Positions 11,652-29,993 are shown, counted from the first letter of the stretch. The stretch: DNA of 64,000 nucleotides from Oncorhynchus masou masou (GCF_036934945.1 NC_088223.1:76059622-76123621), one strand, 5' to 3'. Notes: a model not told the origin generated them from the letters alone. Numbers and translations: made by a program.

Positions 11652-12640
11652 GTGAGTGGAGTTGAGTGCACCGCTCCGGCTCTCTCGATATCATTCACAA
11701 ACATTCCAAAAAACTCTACTCGCTCACAGGAGCTGCTCCATATTCACTCCATTCATTAAAATCACCATCTAACCAACGCCCATCTAATTGTGTGACTACC
11801 TGGACCTCCCATTTGGTTTTTAAGTATTGAAATCAAACCATGTGATTTTAATAAACAAAATAAAAAGGTGACCGTAGGAAGCGCTCATCATTTCAAATAG
11901 GCTACATCTCTTATTAAACACAATATAAACACTCAAAATAGTGTGGAGCAAAACAGGTAACTTAAGAAGGAATGAAAAATAATTATTTAGGCTATATTAT
12001 TAGCCTATTATTTCAAGGCTATAGCCTATAAATACATTTGTTGTGAAGCATTTGCAAGTGCGACACACTAGGCTGGAAGGGAAATTAAGCACCCAGCATT
12101 TATAAAACATTTCATTGTATTAAATCATTATAGTCTATAGATTGTGTACATGTTGTGACATAGAATTACGTAAAAATGACACAAAAGCTTTATTATGCTC
12201 AGTCTAACGTGCCTATGAGTTCACTTGTAGTAACACGAGTTTGGCCAGAGTCTGGCTTCAAGCCCATGAAATGGTGCCTGGAGAGAAGGCCAGCAGCGGA
12301 GAATACTCGCAGAGCTACTGGAGATGCTAAACACCCTTTGGGCCACTCTTGCCAGGCTGGGCAGGGATGCAGAGTTGTTTTTTATTTTTCTATAGACAGG
12401 CAAAATAACCCTATCAAAATGGAAACCTCCTTGAAGTAGGTAATATGTCAGGCTTATTGGGCCAAAATAAATGGTAGCCTACTGAATAGATAATTGAACA
12501 AAAATGAATAAAACTTTTAAGAGAGCTCATGAAGTAAGCGCTACTGGAGTGGTACTGGAGCGAAATTGGAGTGGGCGAGAAGGCCGGAGCTTTGGGAAAC
12601 TCGCTCCGCACTCCAGTCAAATTGGGCACGCTCCGCTCAG
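11652..12640. mobile_element. Possible old hAT-like DNA transposon remnant
   Basis: The outer ends carry imperfect inverted sequences (GCTCCGGCTC near 11680 and GGCCGGAGC near 12580), and both ends are built of repeated GGAG/CGCTCC words typical of a fish hAT-like family. The interior is AT-rich and has no readable transposase. No target-site duplication was identified, so the limits and the class are tentative. Confidence 0.35.
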
Positions 12641-13711
12641 ACACTGCGGCTGTGAGGTATCTAACTACTTAATAATCAATGCTACAGGAGCAGAACCATT
12701 CCAGTGATCACTCTCCTGCACCAGGGAAAGACTTAAGGGAACTGAAGGTCTGTGGGGCTTACTGCCTTGAAGCAGAGACAGAGGGACCAGAGATACTGGT
12801 TTCTTTGTATATCATTGCACACATGTTGATTGCAGACAGGAAGGTTGAAGGGAAATTTAAGATGATCAATTCGTGTTTGATTAACTTTAAGGCAACCCTA
12901 TCTTTCTGTTCAGTATTAAACTTCAAAATGGTTAATCAATTCTCTATAAGGTAGTAAGTGGTGGGCACCAATACAGAAAGTGGGTATCGCGTTTTGATAA
13001 ATAATTTGAAAACTGTTCTAACAGTTGCCAAGAATTGCAACATTTTCTTAATGCAGCCCCATTCTGCCATCGTTCAGATACTCATATTTTCTAGGCCAGA
13101 TCCTAGAGTAGGCCATCCTCCTGATACAAGACTAGCATCTGTAATGGTTATCACTTTCATCTTAATACCCACAGGCTTGTTATAAATGTGCTCTTTATAT
13201 AAGAGTCAGAGGTACATTATAGATAAATAAACTATTTAAATGCTATTGTAATACCCTTGTTTGAACTAGGTATTGCAGTTATTCTTAAAACCAAGTATCG
13301 TGTTTATTTGTTATAATTAATTGGTATTATATTTAAAAGGTGATTGAATTGCTCCTAAATTGTAATGTTGTTATTAATGTTGTTATTTATTTAATGTATA
13401 AGTGAATAGTTTGGTTTACTTTTAAGTTTAAGTTTTGACCAATAAGGTCACTTGTTAACCTGTGGCCAATGGAAGTTGACCTGGTTAACGGGAGGCCTGG
13501 GGAAAAAAAGAGGGAGAGAGACGTCGAGAAAAGGATGGAGTTCTTACATACAGGACTGTTGGACTGTTGGTAAAGAAAAATTATAAAAGAAGACGACAAA
13601 ACTAGAACAAAACCCATACCTACTAAGACATGAAGTGAAATATCAATTTTATTTTATAAGAGTTGTTATAATTTTGTTAAAAACCTCTACTTTTTTCAAT
13701 TTCCACCTGAA
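12641..13711. other. No gene seen
   Basis: AT-rich DNA; short frames here have no domain features. A small purine-rich stretch is at 13500-13525. Confidence 0.5.
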
Positions 13712-13905
13712 GACCAAATCTAACTGCCTGTAGCTCAGGCCCAGGACCAAGGATATGCATATTCTTGGTTCCATTTGAAAGAAAACACTCTGAAGTTTGT
13801 GTAAATGTGAATTGAATGTAGGATAATATAACACAATAGATCTGGTTTAGATAATACAATGAAAAAACCATACGTTTTTTCATTTTTATTGTTGTATCAT
13901 CATCT
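13712..13905 (+). repeat. Fragment of a dispersed salmonid repeat, class unknown
   Basis: The stretch from CTGCCTGTAGCTCAGGCCC through GGATATGCATATTCTTGG to the T-rich end resembles a dispersed repeat I recognise from salmonid genomes. I cannot assign its class and see no terminal repeats or duplication. Confidence 0.45.
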
Positions 13906-18602
<4,697 letters not shown>

Positions 18603-18770
18603 ATTTATTTTTTATTTAACTAGGCAAGTCAGTTAAGAAGAAATTCTTATTTTCAATGACAGCCTAGGAACAGTGGGTTAACATTTTTACCTTGTCAGCT
18701 CAGGGATTTGAACTTGCAACCTTTCAGTTACTAGTCCAACGCTCTAACCACTAGGCTACTCTGCCACCTC
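18603..18770 (-). mobile_element. HpaI-type SINE with internal deletion
   Basis: Reverse-oriented SINE: tail (TTATTTAACTAGGCAAG) on the left, tRNA-like head complement (CTCTAACCACTAGGCTAC) on the right. About 30 bp are missing right after the GTTAAC site, joining it directly to the A/T-rich region next to ACCTTGTCAGCTC. Confidence 0.9.
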
Positions 18771-18787
18771 TGAACCATTTCTTTCCA

Positions 18788-18848
18788 TCTTTCATTCCAT
18801 CACTTATTTATTTCACTGTAAGGTCAACACAAATATGATTTGATTTGA
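18788..18848 (+). repeat. LINE 3' tail scrap
   Basis: TTTATTTCACTGTAAGGTC followed shortly by ATTTGATTTGATT matches the extreme 3' end of L2-type LINEs in fish, with a small deletion. Too short to say more. Confidence 0.5.
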
Positions 18849-19439
18849 TTAAACACTAATACCTCAGTAGTTACATAGTATAATTGACTAAAACTTCCAG
18901 TATAAGAACTACAAGAATGTATTGAATTATTATCCTTGATATGGAATGGATTTGGAATGGATTTCTCTCAACTTACAAGTAAAATCAGCCTGTGTTTCTA
19001 CTGACCTGACATTTAATGACCCACCTCAAGATTTGGACAGTTGCCTTGATTTGCCAGAAAACAGATCAAGATCATCAACAGATGCTCTTGAACTTGAATG
19101 TGCAGCAGGTCATTTAATTTTATTCATATAACAAATATATACAGTATATATCATTTTTTGTGTATTTCACTTGATGTCTAGTTTTGTGGCCGTCGGGATT
19201 ACGGATAAATAACTGTATGTATAAACATACTGTTTTCCATCCATTTCCGTCTCGTTGTGACTGCTGTTTGATCTGATGGGATGGGAGACACTTATGTATT
19301 GAGTCTCTCCCTCTCACTCTCTCTCTCTCTCTATAATAACATCTGACGTATTGCCACACAGCCGTAGCCCTATGTATCCAATAAGGTGATAAACTATGAA
19401 CAAACATGGCAACAGAGGAGGTATTGCGCAGCCACATGC
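18849..19439. other. No gene seen
   Basis: AT-rich unique DNA with a (CT)n stretch at about 19308-19332. Confidence 0.5.
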
Positions 19440-19870
19440 AGCCAATTAATGGGATGAAGCCAAAGCTGGGTTCAAATACATGTGCATTTGACTATCTGGT
19501 ATGTAAAATAGTTTTTTGTTTGTATTTTAGTATTTTCAAATACACAGCCCATAACAAGTACTTTTATTTGAGTACTTGAATGGTTATTTGTAAAAACAAA
19601 ATAGTCTACCATATTGTATTTGAGAGTATTTTCAAATACTTATTTCAAATACTATTTTCATTTACCTGGGTTAAATGCATGGTAGTGTATTTGAGTCTGT
19701 GTATTGGAGTATTTTCAAATACTTCCCAAGTGTATTTCCAAATACATTAAAATATAAACTGTTAATGTATTAAATATTAAATCTTGTCTTCTCAAATAGA
19801 ATATATCTGAATACTTACTTTGAATGTATGTGAAAGTAATTGAGATATTTGAACACAGGTCTCGATAAAG
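19440..19870. repeat. Cluster of degenerate AGTATTTTCAAATAC words
   Basis: The near-palindromic word AGTATTTTCAAATAC and shorter forms (GTATTTGA, CAAATACT) recur on both strands across about 400 bp. The pattern resembles a dispersed fish repeat made of the same word, with no clear unit length or termini. Confidence 0.55.
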
Positions 19871-22800
19871 CATGGGTATTTTTACCCACAAAATAGAATC
19901 AATCAAAGCATGAATGTTGGTGTCACAATCAGGCTCTTTTTTTGGCCTCGTAAAATGACATTGTTATGTGTCATCAGAAAATCTGATTAACCTCTCCAAG
20001 CCTGGAAGGAAGAGATGAAGAGTGGCATATGAAATAGGTAATCCCAAGTTTGAAAAATGCATATGAAATGCCTGCACAACCACAATCATCAACCACACAC
20101 TCATTATCAAAGCTATAACATCAACAAAATAAATAAAATGGAATATACTGTGCCACATCAGAATGTACACAGATCATATAGAAGTGGATGGTTATACTGA
20201 TGTTACCTCATCGCTTATGCAGGCATTGTCTGTGCCATCAGCAAGTAAAGTCTTCAAACTGATGTGTCGCCTGAAATATCCTGCGATTGTCCTAATATGG
20301 ATAACGTACAAGGATTAAGTTGTTTCTTCCACCTAACGTAATGTTCTTACTGAACGTACATTACCTCACCCCCCGCCTGGGTGTCCCATTCTGCTGCTTT
20401 CACCTTGAGGTTACACACAGCTTTCCTTGCCCACGACAAAGTATCGCACCAACCTGCAGTCAGCATCAGTCACTCAGAGGCTGGGTCAGATTAAAAGAGG
20501 CAGAAAATGTCATCATAAAAAAAATCATGTTTACAACTTGGGGTCAAGTGTCATCATTATATAGCTTTGTTTCCTCGACTCTCTTGAATTGTTCACCTCT
20601 ATCTGAAATATCAAGGCTCTGAATCTTGTTTGCTGTCGGTTATGTCTTAAAAGGCACTTGACTTACTTGAGTAAAGAGAGGTTGAGGCGAGATAACTCGC
20701 TCCAATACGGGGCTAATGCTAATTTTATGCATAGGGAATAGAGCTTTTTGGACGACAGTTCAATTATTGTGGTTGATGGTATGGAGGCGCAACTCTTCAT
20801 CTGCATGCCAACGAGACGATATTAACTCTGATGGCCATACCTCAGATGTCAGGGCCTGGGAAAAAAAGCTTTGGGAAATATATTCATAATGTATTACAAG
20901 TCACCCATACGGCCTGTTGGCCTGTCCTAATACACCACTATGCCATCTGATCGATGACAAGGGAGAGAGAACCACATCAGTGGCGGGGAGGACTAACTGA
21001 GAGGCTGATAGGATGATATGAGAATGATATCTTTATAAGAGGATTTGTTAGATTAGGTTTCTCACTGACACAGAGCGGTAAGGACGAGGGAATACCACAA
21101 TGACACATGACCCGGACGGTATGACATTACTGAGCATGGATCATCTGGCCTCAAAGCCTCAAAGACCCAGAAGGCAGGGATGAAGACATTAATACCCAAG
21201 GGCACAGGAGAGCGCATTGGAGGTTCTGATGAGTCATTGGTTGGGATGTGGGTTCAATGTCGGCTGTCATGATGGATACAGTCAATGGTGAAGGTGCATA
21301 AAGATGGAGGAATTCAGATATGACAATAGCACTACTCTGAGTTTTTAAACTACGGCTGATAAATCAGCACAATCTACTTTTAAGTTTTTCCAAATTGCCT
21401 CTGTCTTGGAGCTAGAATTGGGATCAAGTTTACTGTGCTAATGCAGATACAAAAACAGACTAATGGAGAGCACACTGTACATTACGGCGAATTTAGCAAA
21501 GGAGGCATTTGTGTTAAGTACATGGGGGCTGGCATCTTTATGCATGTTTGCAATTAGGGAGTTTGATTAAACTGAACCGAGGGCACCGGGCTATGGCCTG
21601 TGACGTGACCAGGGGAAGAGCGCCCTTCTCAAATTGAACAGTAATTTGCATTGCCCGGGTCATATCAACAAGGCAGTGTGGTGCATCTTTCAGAAACACA
21701 GGTATTTTCCATAAAGTATATGTTAGAATTTTCAAACCAGTTTTCCTTGATAAAGTGTTTTTATCAGGAGAGCAAACACTTTTCATGTGAAAACTCAGAA
21801 TTCTAAGTTATTACTACACGTGGTTGAGATGTGTCACTTTGTTTTGAGCTGACTTCGCCATTGCCATTAAACGGGGCACTCAGGAGGCACCCGGGTTTCA
21901 AAATGAATGTAATCTCTTTTCACCCAGTAAAAACTCTGTCTACCCAGTGAACCGGGCTAGCTTAATCAAATCCCATCAGTGTTACCCACCCACGCACACA
22001 CACAATAGAGATGCAGAGATACGCATGCAATACATGTGCACACACACACACACAAACACACAAACACACACGTACACTTCCTGGGTTTTTTGAACAGGCT
22101 GCTTAGCATTAGGAGGCCGTTTAAAGCTAATTCTCCCCAGATTTAAAGTTGGAAGATAAAATTAAGCGAGGGCTGTTAAGTTCCGACCTAATATGTAATG
22201 CCTAAAATGCTTTCCTTTTCTCTACAACCTGATGCCTTCTTTACATATTCCCCAAAAATTCAATTTCCCCAACTTTGTACAAAAGAGAAAATACTTAAGC
22301 AACGTGTATGTGATCCTATAGACAATTAGAGGAAGCCCCAGTCACTCAGTCAGTCAGGTATTCAGGAGTTTGTGTTTGCTAACGGAAACACAGTGTGGAA
22401 TTCAAACCGCGGCATGGCTAAATCCCACAAACAATGTGAATTGCACCCCAGAGGGATCAATTAAAAACCATGATGCATAATCTGTCAAAAGTAGAAAATA
22501 ACTCTGGATATTCATGAAGAGAAAAGGGAGAGAGTGAGAGAAAGGGGGGGTTGCTGTCGACTCCTTCTTTCAATGGAGAGAGAGACCCCAAGAAAATGGT
22601 ACCTTAGCGGAATGCTAAGCAGGGAAGAACAAACAAACAGCACTCTGACTGATATAAACACCAGTCGACACTTTCCTCCAAAACAGAGCGCTTGATTTGC
22701 ATATCTGCAGCCTTGGGTTGTTTGGACGGCCAGACAGATGTGGATGACAAGAGGAAACAGTGGAGATGTTGGATGTAGATCACTCTCCAAAGGCAGAGTT

Positions 22801-24899
22801 GGTTGATGTATTTATTATATTTATATTTCCCACCAATTACTTTTCCTTGACAACTGACCCCTTCAAACTGCTTATTGTTTGTACTGTGACTCAACGGATG
22901 GTTGCCAGCTACTGGTTTGTCTTTTGAGGGTCCATCATTCAGGAATGAGCACCAACTCAATGACTTATGGCTAATGTTGTATCAGGGGACTTAAACGTAC
23001 ACTACAGACAGAAGTTAGTTTCTAGTTGTTTCATCTTAAATTTAGACTGTAGGATTTGTGTACACATACTTCACAATATGCATACATTACTTAACTAACT
23101 AAACCTGTTTTTAAATGTAAACAAATAGCCTTTTCTTCATGAGCATGGTGGTGTGCCCCTTTCTATTCAATATGGTCCAACTTTGGGGATACCTTTTGGC
23201 CTGTGAGCACCCCTAAAGCAAAAAGTTATGGAGTGCCTTTTAGATAACCAAACATATTCCTGATTGAGTGTAATGTCCCTTTAAGAATGATATTGGTAAG
23301 CCACATAATTTAACAATCTAAGTTGTCCATATGCATGCCTACATTTAATGTAAATTGCATTAATATGAATGTATCATATTGATATAATAAAAATATACTT
23401 CTTTGTCAAAAAGCAACTATTTTCTGATGTCATAACTGTTTAATTTACAGTCAATAAGACACCCCAGTGTCTGCAGACTCTGCATTGTTGCTGTGTCATC
23501 TCAGACAAGATACACAGCCCAACTCTATTAAGTCTTCTAGTCTTTTACACAATTCAGGCTGTTATTGGTCCTGAGGAAGTGTGTGTCTAAAGCTATTCTG
23601 AGTTTCCAGGCCAACCACCTCGGGCATGCACTGTTTTGCATGCAGTGACGCATGTTGTTTCGCCTGAGCTCAGTCGCACTGAATTGAAACTATTCTCACT
23701 TCTCTAATTGGCTGTAATGAAATTGCCAGAGACAATCTCGAGTCAATTGATTGAGGGAATTATGAAAATTAAAAAGGATACAAAAATGGAAGACTCTTGA
23801 TGACATTCCCTCTATCTCAATGGAAAATGGTACTGAGGCTTTGCATACTAGATTTGTCTGACAACTGATGACTTCCTAATATGGATGTTGTAACATTGGA
23901 TTTAGTTTGTAAGATCATGTCTAAATATTCTCCCAAATGCTTTACCCATTGTAATTAAATAGTCATTGTCTCCAATGTTGTTGGTCCCAATCTCAGCACG
24001 ATTACTAAACCCACCCCTGCGCACCTGGAAATTTGAATGTAACATCTACAGTGATCCACTGCAACACATGCTCCCCATCAATGATTCTATGGGGATTCTC
24101 AGTCTAATTCAGTCGACTCTGAAATGTACTAACTGATTAGATAACGAGCTATGATTGTGGTGGTAGCAGATGAGGGGTGGATGGAGTGCATGGGGTGGAT
24201 GGACTGGATGGGCTGCATGGGGTGGATGTGTGTTTGTGTCTAAAATTATAAAAGGGATGCTGTAGCTTGGTTATGTAGGCTTTAGCAGGATGTGGAGGCC
24301 AATCTGAATGGGAACCAAAAACGAATAGGGCCCTCTGCTGTTGGAATGAATATGCAATCTCTTACCATGGAGATATTTGACTAATATGAAGGTGACCCAT
24401 TTCAAGAGTGTGTGCAGCTATAAAAACAGCAATGAGTGAAATACTGTGGACATCTTGAATGACGGCAACCACACATTGAAATGACATAACACACACGCAT
24501 TCCTCAAAACTGTGCATACAAATACCATTGTTCGAAAGGAAAATAGAAAAGCAACAGCAACAACATTCGATACAACCATCATGTGCGGAGCTCCATTTCA
24601 TAGTATCTTTCAGGCCTTTAAAACCATTCTGACTACTGCACTTCTGCCATTGAAACCTTGTTACGTTGTCGATAATCTTATTTTTATCAACAGTGTAAAG
24701 ATAGAAATGTTCATATACTCCACAGCTTTACCGTGTGTGGTGAAGCAGCCTGGTGCATCTTCAATCATTAATGTTTTTATCTTTTTACTCTACCAGTTGT
24801 CCCATTGAGGACAAAATATATATTTTTTAAAGGAACACCTGCCAGTATCCCCATTTCGCTTCCCATTCAGCGACAGTAAGGTGGGAGAACAAGGTCAAG
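19871..24899. other. Repeat-poor unique DNA, no gene seen
   Basis: About 5 kb with no recognised transposon. An imperfect CA-rich run lies at 21985-22072 and a (GGGTGGAT)-like stretch at 24175-24230. Short frames here lack domain features and intron signals that could be argued. Confidence 0.5.
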
Positions 24900-25200
24900 A
24901 CAAACTGTCACGGGCCCCGGCGCTGCACGTACGTATGGCTTCTGACATCTGTGGGAGGGAGCGGTCGGCGGGCACAGTTGGCCGTCATTGGCACACGCCA
25001 CGGCCAGCTGTGTGCACCCGAAGATCTGCCATGTCCCCCCGGAACGCCCCCACCACCACACAGAGGCGGTGGAATTCCAAAGTGGCTCCGAACTGTCACC
25101 TCATCACAATATCACGGGCCCAAAACACAAGCTGTTCCTGGCCAACACCTGTTCCTCTCCCAGCGCAGGGGACAGCGATGGGGAGAATCATTGCCGTGCA
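24900..25200. other. Short CpG-rich, GC-rich patch
   Basis: About 20 CpG dinucleotides in 300 bp by eye, in a region that is otherwise AT-rich and CpG-poor. Contains CACGTACGT and GGGCCCCGGCG. A 109-codon open frame crosses it on the + strand, but open frames in both directions are expected in GC-rich DNA and no domain is seen. A regulatory element or small CpG island is more likely than an exon. Confidence 0.5.
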
Positions 25201-25472
25201 ATATTGGTAGTACTGAAGAGGATTACTAAAGTTTAAAGGCTCATGCTGGTTTAACCTGACCCAGCTTAAGGATGGCATTTCCATGAAAAAGGACCCATGA
25301 GCACCAACAAATTGGGTGTCTAATGAAAGCTAAGAGTCTATTTTGGGGGGAATTAAGCAATATATACATTTTTCAACCACTTTCCATCAGTCATAAGTAA
25401 AGGCTTTCATTTATGGATAAACAGACGGAAAAGTCTTCTTACCAGAACAATTCTTAAAAGGTATCAGAAATA
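25201..25472. other. Unique DNA, nothing recognised
   Basis: AT-rich spacer between the CpG patch and a Tc1 MITE. Confidence 0.5.
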
Positions 25473-25779
25473 CAGTCGAAGTCGGAAGTTTACATACACT
25501 TAGGTTGGAGTCATTAAAACTCATTTTTCAACAATTCCACAAATGTATTGTTAATAAACTATAGTTTTGGTAAGTCGGTTAGGACATCTACTTGGTGCAT
25601 GACACAAGTAATTCTTCCAACAATTGTTTACAGACAGATTATTTCACTTATAACTCACTGTATCACAATTCCAGTGAGTCAGAAGTTTACATACACTAAG
25701 TTGACTGTGCCTTTAAACAGCTTGGAACTGAGTTTAAATGTATTTGTCTAAGGTGTATGTAAACTTCTGACTTCAACTG
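25473..25779 (+). mobile_element. MITE of the Sleeping Beauty-type Tc1 family
   Basis: A 307-bp element flanked by TA (25471-25472 and 25780-25781). Both ends carry the repeat CAGT-GAAGTCGGAAGTTTA / its complement (TAAACTTCTGACTTCAACTG), and the internal direct-repeat site (GTCAGAAGTTTACATACACT) of the left end is present at about 25678. These paired sites are the transposase-binding signals of this family. The whole transposase gene is gone. A longer relative lies at 46027-51366. Confidence 0.95.
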
Positions 25780-27250
25780 TACATCAAAACACACTAATTT
25801 TGAAGTAAATACCCCTGCTAACTAATATCAACACTCATATTTATAAGAGTTTTGGAGAAATTGTTTACCTTCTGTAAGTTTAAGAAATATTGCCTTGTGC
25901 CTTGTCATTCCGTTACCAAAACCACTCATGAGAAGGTATGATAATTAAAGTTCAAAGAAGTAACAAGTAATGGTAGACCTACCAATAGCTTATTGTGATT
26001 TTACTGATATCAATTTTGTTTAAGAATTATTAAGTGATTAGAACTTGTAATTCCGTTCCAAAAAATATAAAAACTGAATTGTCTACAATGGGAATTCATA
26101 ATAGCTACGACTGTCCTCCCTTCCACTGGCATACTGTTATGATCAGCTCATAACTCTTTTCTTTGTACTTCTATTGTCTGGTGGTCAAACCAAGAGTGTT
26201 AAAACAGTCTGAGTCTGGACAACCCCCCCCCCCCCCTCTCTCTCACTCTCTCACTCTCTCTCACTCTCTCTCACTCTCCAGTTAATGTCCCCTCTCCCAG
26301 CTCTTACAGACACTTACCCATGAGCCCCTCCTCTCTCCATTTATTTTAACCAGCATCTTCACCCACTGAACACCAACCAAAATGGATGTTGACCTTTGGT
26401 CAGTCCACCCTGGCCTTGATGTTAACATTCACAGATGGATGGACTGGACCAAATCTGAACCTATCATAGATGTAAGTTTGGATAGCATAGTATAGTACAG
26501 TGAGTAGAGCACAGTAGAGTACAACACAATACAATACAGTAGTACAGTACAGTAAAGAAAAGTTGAGTATAGTACAGTACAGTATATTGTACTGTACTCT
26601 ACTGACCTATACTCTACTGAACTATGCTATACTGTACTCTACTCTGCTGTATTGCACTACACTGTAGCCTACTGTGCTCTCCTGGGCTGCACTGTGATAT
26701 CCGAACTTGTGAAACATGAGGAAAATGACATTCAAATCCATAATAAATACATTTCTGTGAGGTACAGATCAGGGACCCATGATGTAATTCCGTTACCGTA
26801 ATTATGTTACCGGGTGTAAACCCACTTCACTTACTGAAGTTCAATAAACAACTTTTTTTTTTTTTACTCAAGGTGTCATGTCATGGCTGACACCCCAGTA
26901 TTTCTGCAGACATTACTGAATCTTAATGAGTTTTTGTCAAACGTGGTCACATAAAAACCTGAGGAGATTAGACCGGAATTCCGTTACTGAAGTTTGCATC
27001 TCCACAGCTCCTCAACTAAATTGGTTTTGGTAAATTTTTCAGTGGTAATTGCTAAAAGTAGTTATTGTGTATAGAGTTGTATGGTTTGTTAAACCTTTAA
27101 ATAATTGTTTTTGTTTGTAAATTTGTAAGTGAAAAAACTGAGTCAAAGCTTAGTTCCATTACTGTGGAATTTGCCCAGGACTCACTCGGGTCTCTTGTAC
27201 TCAAATGTTTAACATAAGATAATGGTGCCAATACAGATATTAAAGATGCA
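25780..27250. other. AT-rich DNA with scattered TTCCGTTAC words and simple repeats
   Basis: The word TTCCGTTAC or a one-base variant recurs at about 25911, 26052, 26787, 26980 and 27155. A C-run followed by (CT)n is at 26224-26280, and a 200-bp stretch of ACTGTACT/AGTACAGT words spans about 26495-26690. No coding evidence. Confidence 0.55.
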
Positions 27251-29420
27251 TTTGCATTATGTCAATCAATATTAAATAAGTAATCTACTTTTGAAAAAGC
27301 ATGTCAAGATAGTGTTGTGGTAATGACTGGCTTTTGTTGAAATCTGAAAATGGCAAGGTAATATGTGACAGACAGTCTGCGCTAAAACAATGAAAAACTG
27401 TTTCTGTAAATACACAAAGGTTAGCTGCTGACTCATTGCTAATGCTGAAAGTATTACAATATACAATTAATATGATTGAGTGACCGGTAGTGTAGAACGA
27501 TTTTTGTTGATTGAAGGGTTTATAAAACCCTACGACATTTCAAGGCAAGAGTACTATTTCAGAGCTATTCAAAGTAAAGCAGCAACCAGAAAGACAGTTA
27601 AAAACCTTTTCCCGCACAGCAGAAAAGCATGTTTGAATCAATATGGAGTTATTTCATTTCATTACAATAGTTTTTTTGTTCAGTGCATGAATCCAAAGAT
27701 GGTTTTAGCTTTTCTTACAGTGCAAGAACAATGCTTTTGACGTAGGTCAAAACTAGTTTAGACTGAATAGAGAATGTGCTAAACCTACTGCTTTTTAATG
27801 ACAAAGCACATTTGAAAAATATTGTGGTGGCATCTACAATGCATTGATGGAATGTAGTGGGTACTTTTCTTGAGATTTTATTTCAAGGACTCTAGTTTAG
27901 AGTGATGGGTGATGACTGTGTGATGTGATATTATCTGTCTTCTTTTCTTCATAATGCACCTTTGCCTTCTTCGCCATCGATTGCGGCCAAAAGGGGTTGT
28001 CATTAAATCAATTCTTCCCAGAAGATGAATTATTTGTGTATGAATGGTCCTTGCCCCTACTATCAATGGCAGCAGTACCAATGAAATGAATAAGGGGGAA
28101 CCAACAGAGTTGAAAATACATTCTAATATGAAGAAATACGCTTTATGTCTTCATAATTGTTACAACCAAGTCCTGTAACTGGGAAAAACTGCTATTTGTC
28201 ACTGAAGAAGAGAATATCAAGAGCACTGGTGATATTCCAACTCCGAACTCTTGTGTGTGAGATGGTGGGGATGTGACAGAATCTTAATCGCAATCGCCTT
28301 TCATTTGATTTCCTTTTATATGGTCACTAGAGATGAGGCATCTGGGTGAGTGACGGAGACAGTGTCGCCAAGCCTCGCAACCTGTCTATTCGTGGTGGCT
28401 TCGAGTGGGTGCCACCCAGTGATCATATGCTTTTAACAGATGACACATGGAGTATAATTTATCATGGCTTCTGGCAAAGGAGAGATGGAAAGATGAATTT
28501 AACCCTGATCAATGTCTCTTTACTTTTCCATCTAGCTGTAAGTTTCTCTCCTGTCATCTGTTAATCTGTGTGCACATAACAGGCTATTTGAGAGTGAATA
28601 ATGACATGCCAACTAAAATTATATACTGGACAATACTTATATACAGTATGGAAATATTTGACTGGGTTAAAAAATAAGTGTTTGTGTGAGTCATTTAAGG
28701 AAATGCATGCAAATGCCTGCAAAATGCCTCAAAATAGATTTTTTCATTTAGTTGTCGTGCAAAGGTGTCAATATCCCACCTTTCAATATTTCATGTATCG
28801 GTTACACTTCACTATATCATGAACATGAAGATGTTTTAAGACCTATCGGTGCGTGTCATCATAGAAATGGAATCATCATAGATTCTAATCATTGAATTAA
28901 TGGGCTGCACGTTGCGTTACAATACTGTTTTGAATGTTCATTTTAGGACTGATGCCCAACCGAGAATTCTACTCAATGCATTCTCAGTGGACGCTGATGA
29001 AGATTTTGTCTAAAGTGCATTACTATGGCTTGGAAACACAATAACATTTCAAAAGGAGGCAAATAATTAGCAGGAAAACATTTAGTCATCATTTTGATGT
29101 CGCCACATTTACTTTAGTTGCACTGTAGCGTTAGATTGAGGGGAGACCTCCAGACTTTAGCTCACTAATGTTAGCATTGCTAGATATTTGTGACAAACTT
29201 TGCTAGCGAATGACAACATTGCCATCTTTCTAAAGTACATTTGACAACATGATGATGGCAAAGTTGTTTCCTACTAAATATGTGCCTACTTTAGCAATGT
29301 CATCGTATCCCCAAGCCCCTATAGTGTAATTTCAGATGAAACAGTCATTAGCCCCCGTTCTACTTTTGAGCATCAATATGGCTGCGGCGTCTGTCGAACG
29401 TTGATAACAATGGCAACAAT
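27251..29420. other. Unique DNA, no gene seen
   Basis: About 2.2 kb without recognised repeats. Short frames at 27480-27740 and 28346-28564 carry no domain signature. Confidence 0.5.
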
Positions 29421-29993
29421 GTGACCGAGTGACGGAGGTGCAACCCATGAACAGTCAGTGATTGACCATGTGACGGAGGTGCAACCCATGAACAGTCAGT
29501 GATTGACCATGTGATGGAGGTGCAACCCATGAACAGTCAGTGATTGACCGTGTGATGGAGGTGCAACCCATGAACAGTCAGTGATTGACCATGTGATGGA
29601 GGTGCAACCCATGAACAGTCAGTGATTGACCGTGTGATGGAGGTCCACCCATGAACAGTCAGTGATTGACCGTGTGATGGAGGTGCAACCCATGAACAGT
29701 CAGTGGTTGACCGTGTGATGGAGGTGCAACCCATGAACAGTCAGTGATTGACCGTGTGATGGAGGTGCAACCCATGAACAGTCAGTGATTGACCGTGTGA
29801 TGGAGGTGCAACCCATGAACAGTCAGTGATTGACCATGTGATGGAGGTGCAACCCATGAACAGTCAGTGATTGACCGTGTGATGGAGGTCCACCCATGAA
29901 CAGTCAGTGATTGACCGTGTGATGGAGGTGCAACCCCTGAACAGTCAGTGAATGACCATGTGATGGAGGTGCAACCTATGAACAGTCAGTGAT
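29421..29993 (+). repeat. 41-bp minisatellite, about 14 units
   Basis: Units run GTGATGGAGGTGCAACCCAT then GAACAGTCAGTGATTGACC. Variants alternate between GACCATG and GACCGTG, and two units carry the shorter GGTCCACCC form, showing that blocks of units were copied together. Confidence 0.97.

Noticed and set aside
24881..25210. 109-codon frame in the CpG-rich patch as a possible exon
   Set aside because: No domain, no clear splice context, and several frames are open on both strands as expected for GC-rich DNA. Kept only as a CpG patch.
29421..29993. Possible CRISPR-like array
   Set aside because: Units are contiguous with no unique spacers, and the genome is a vertebrate.
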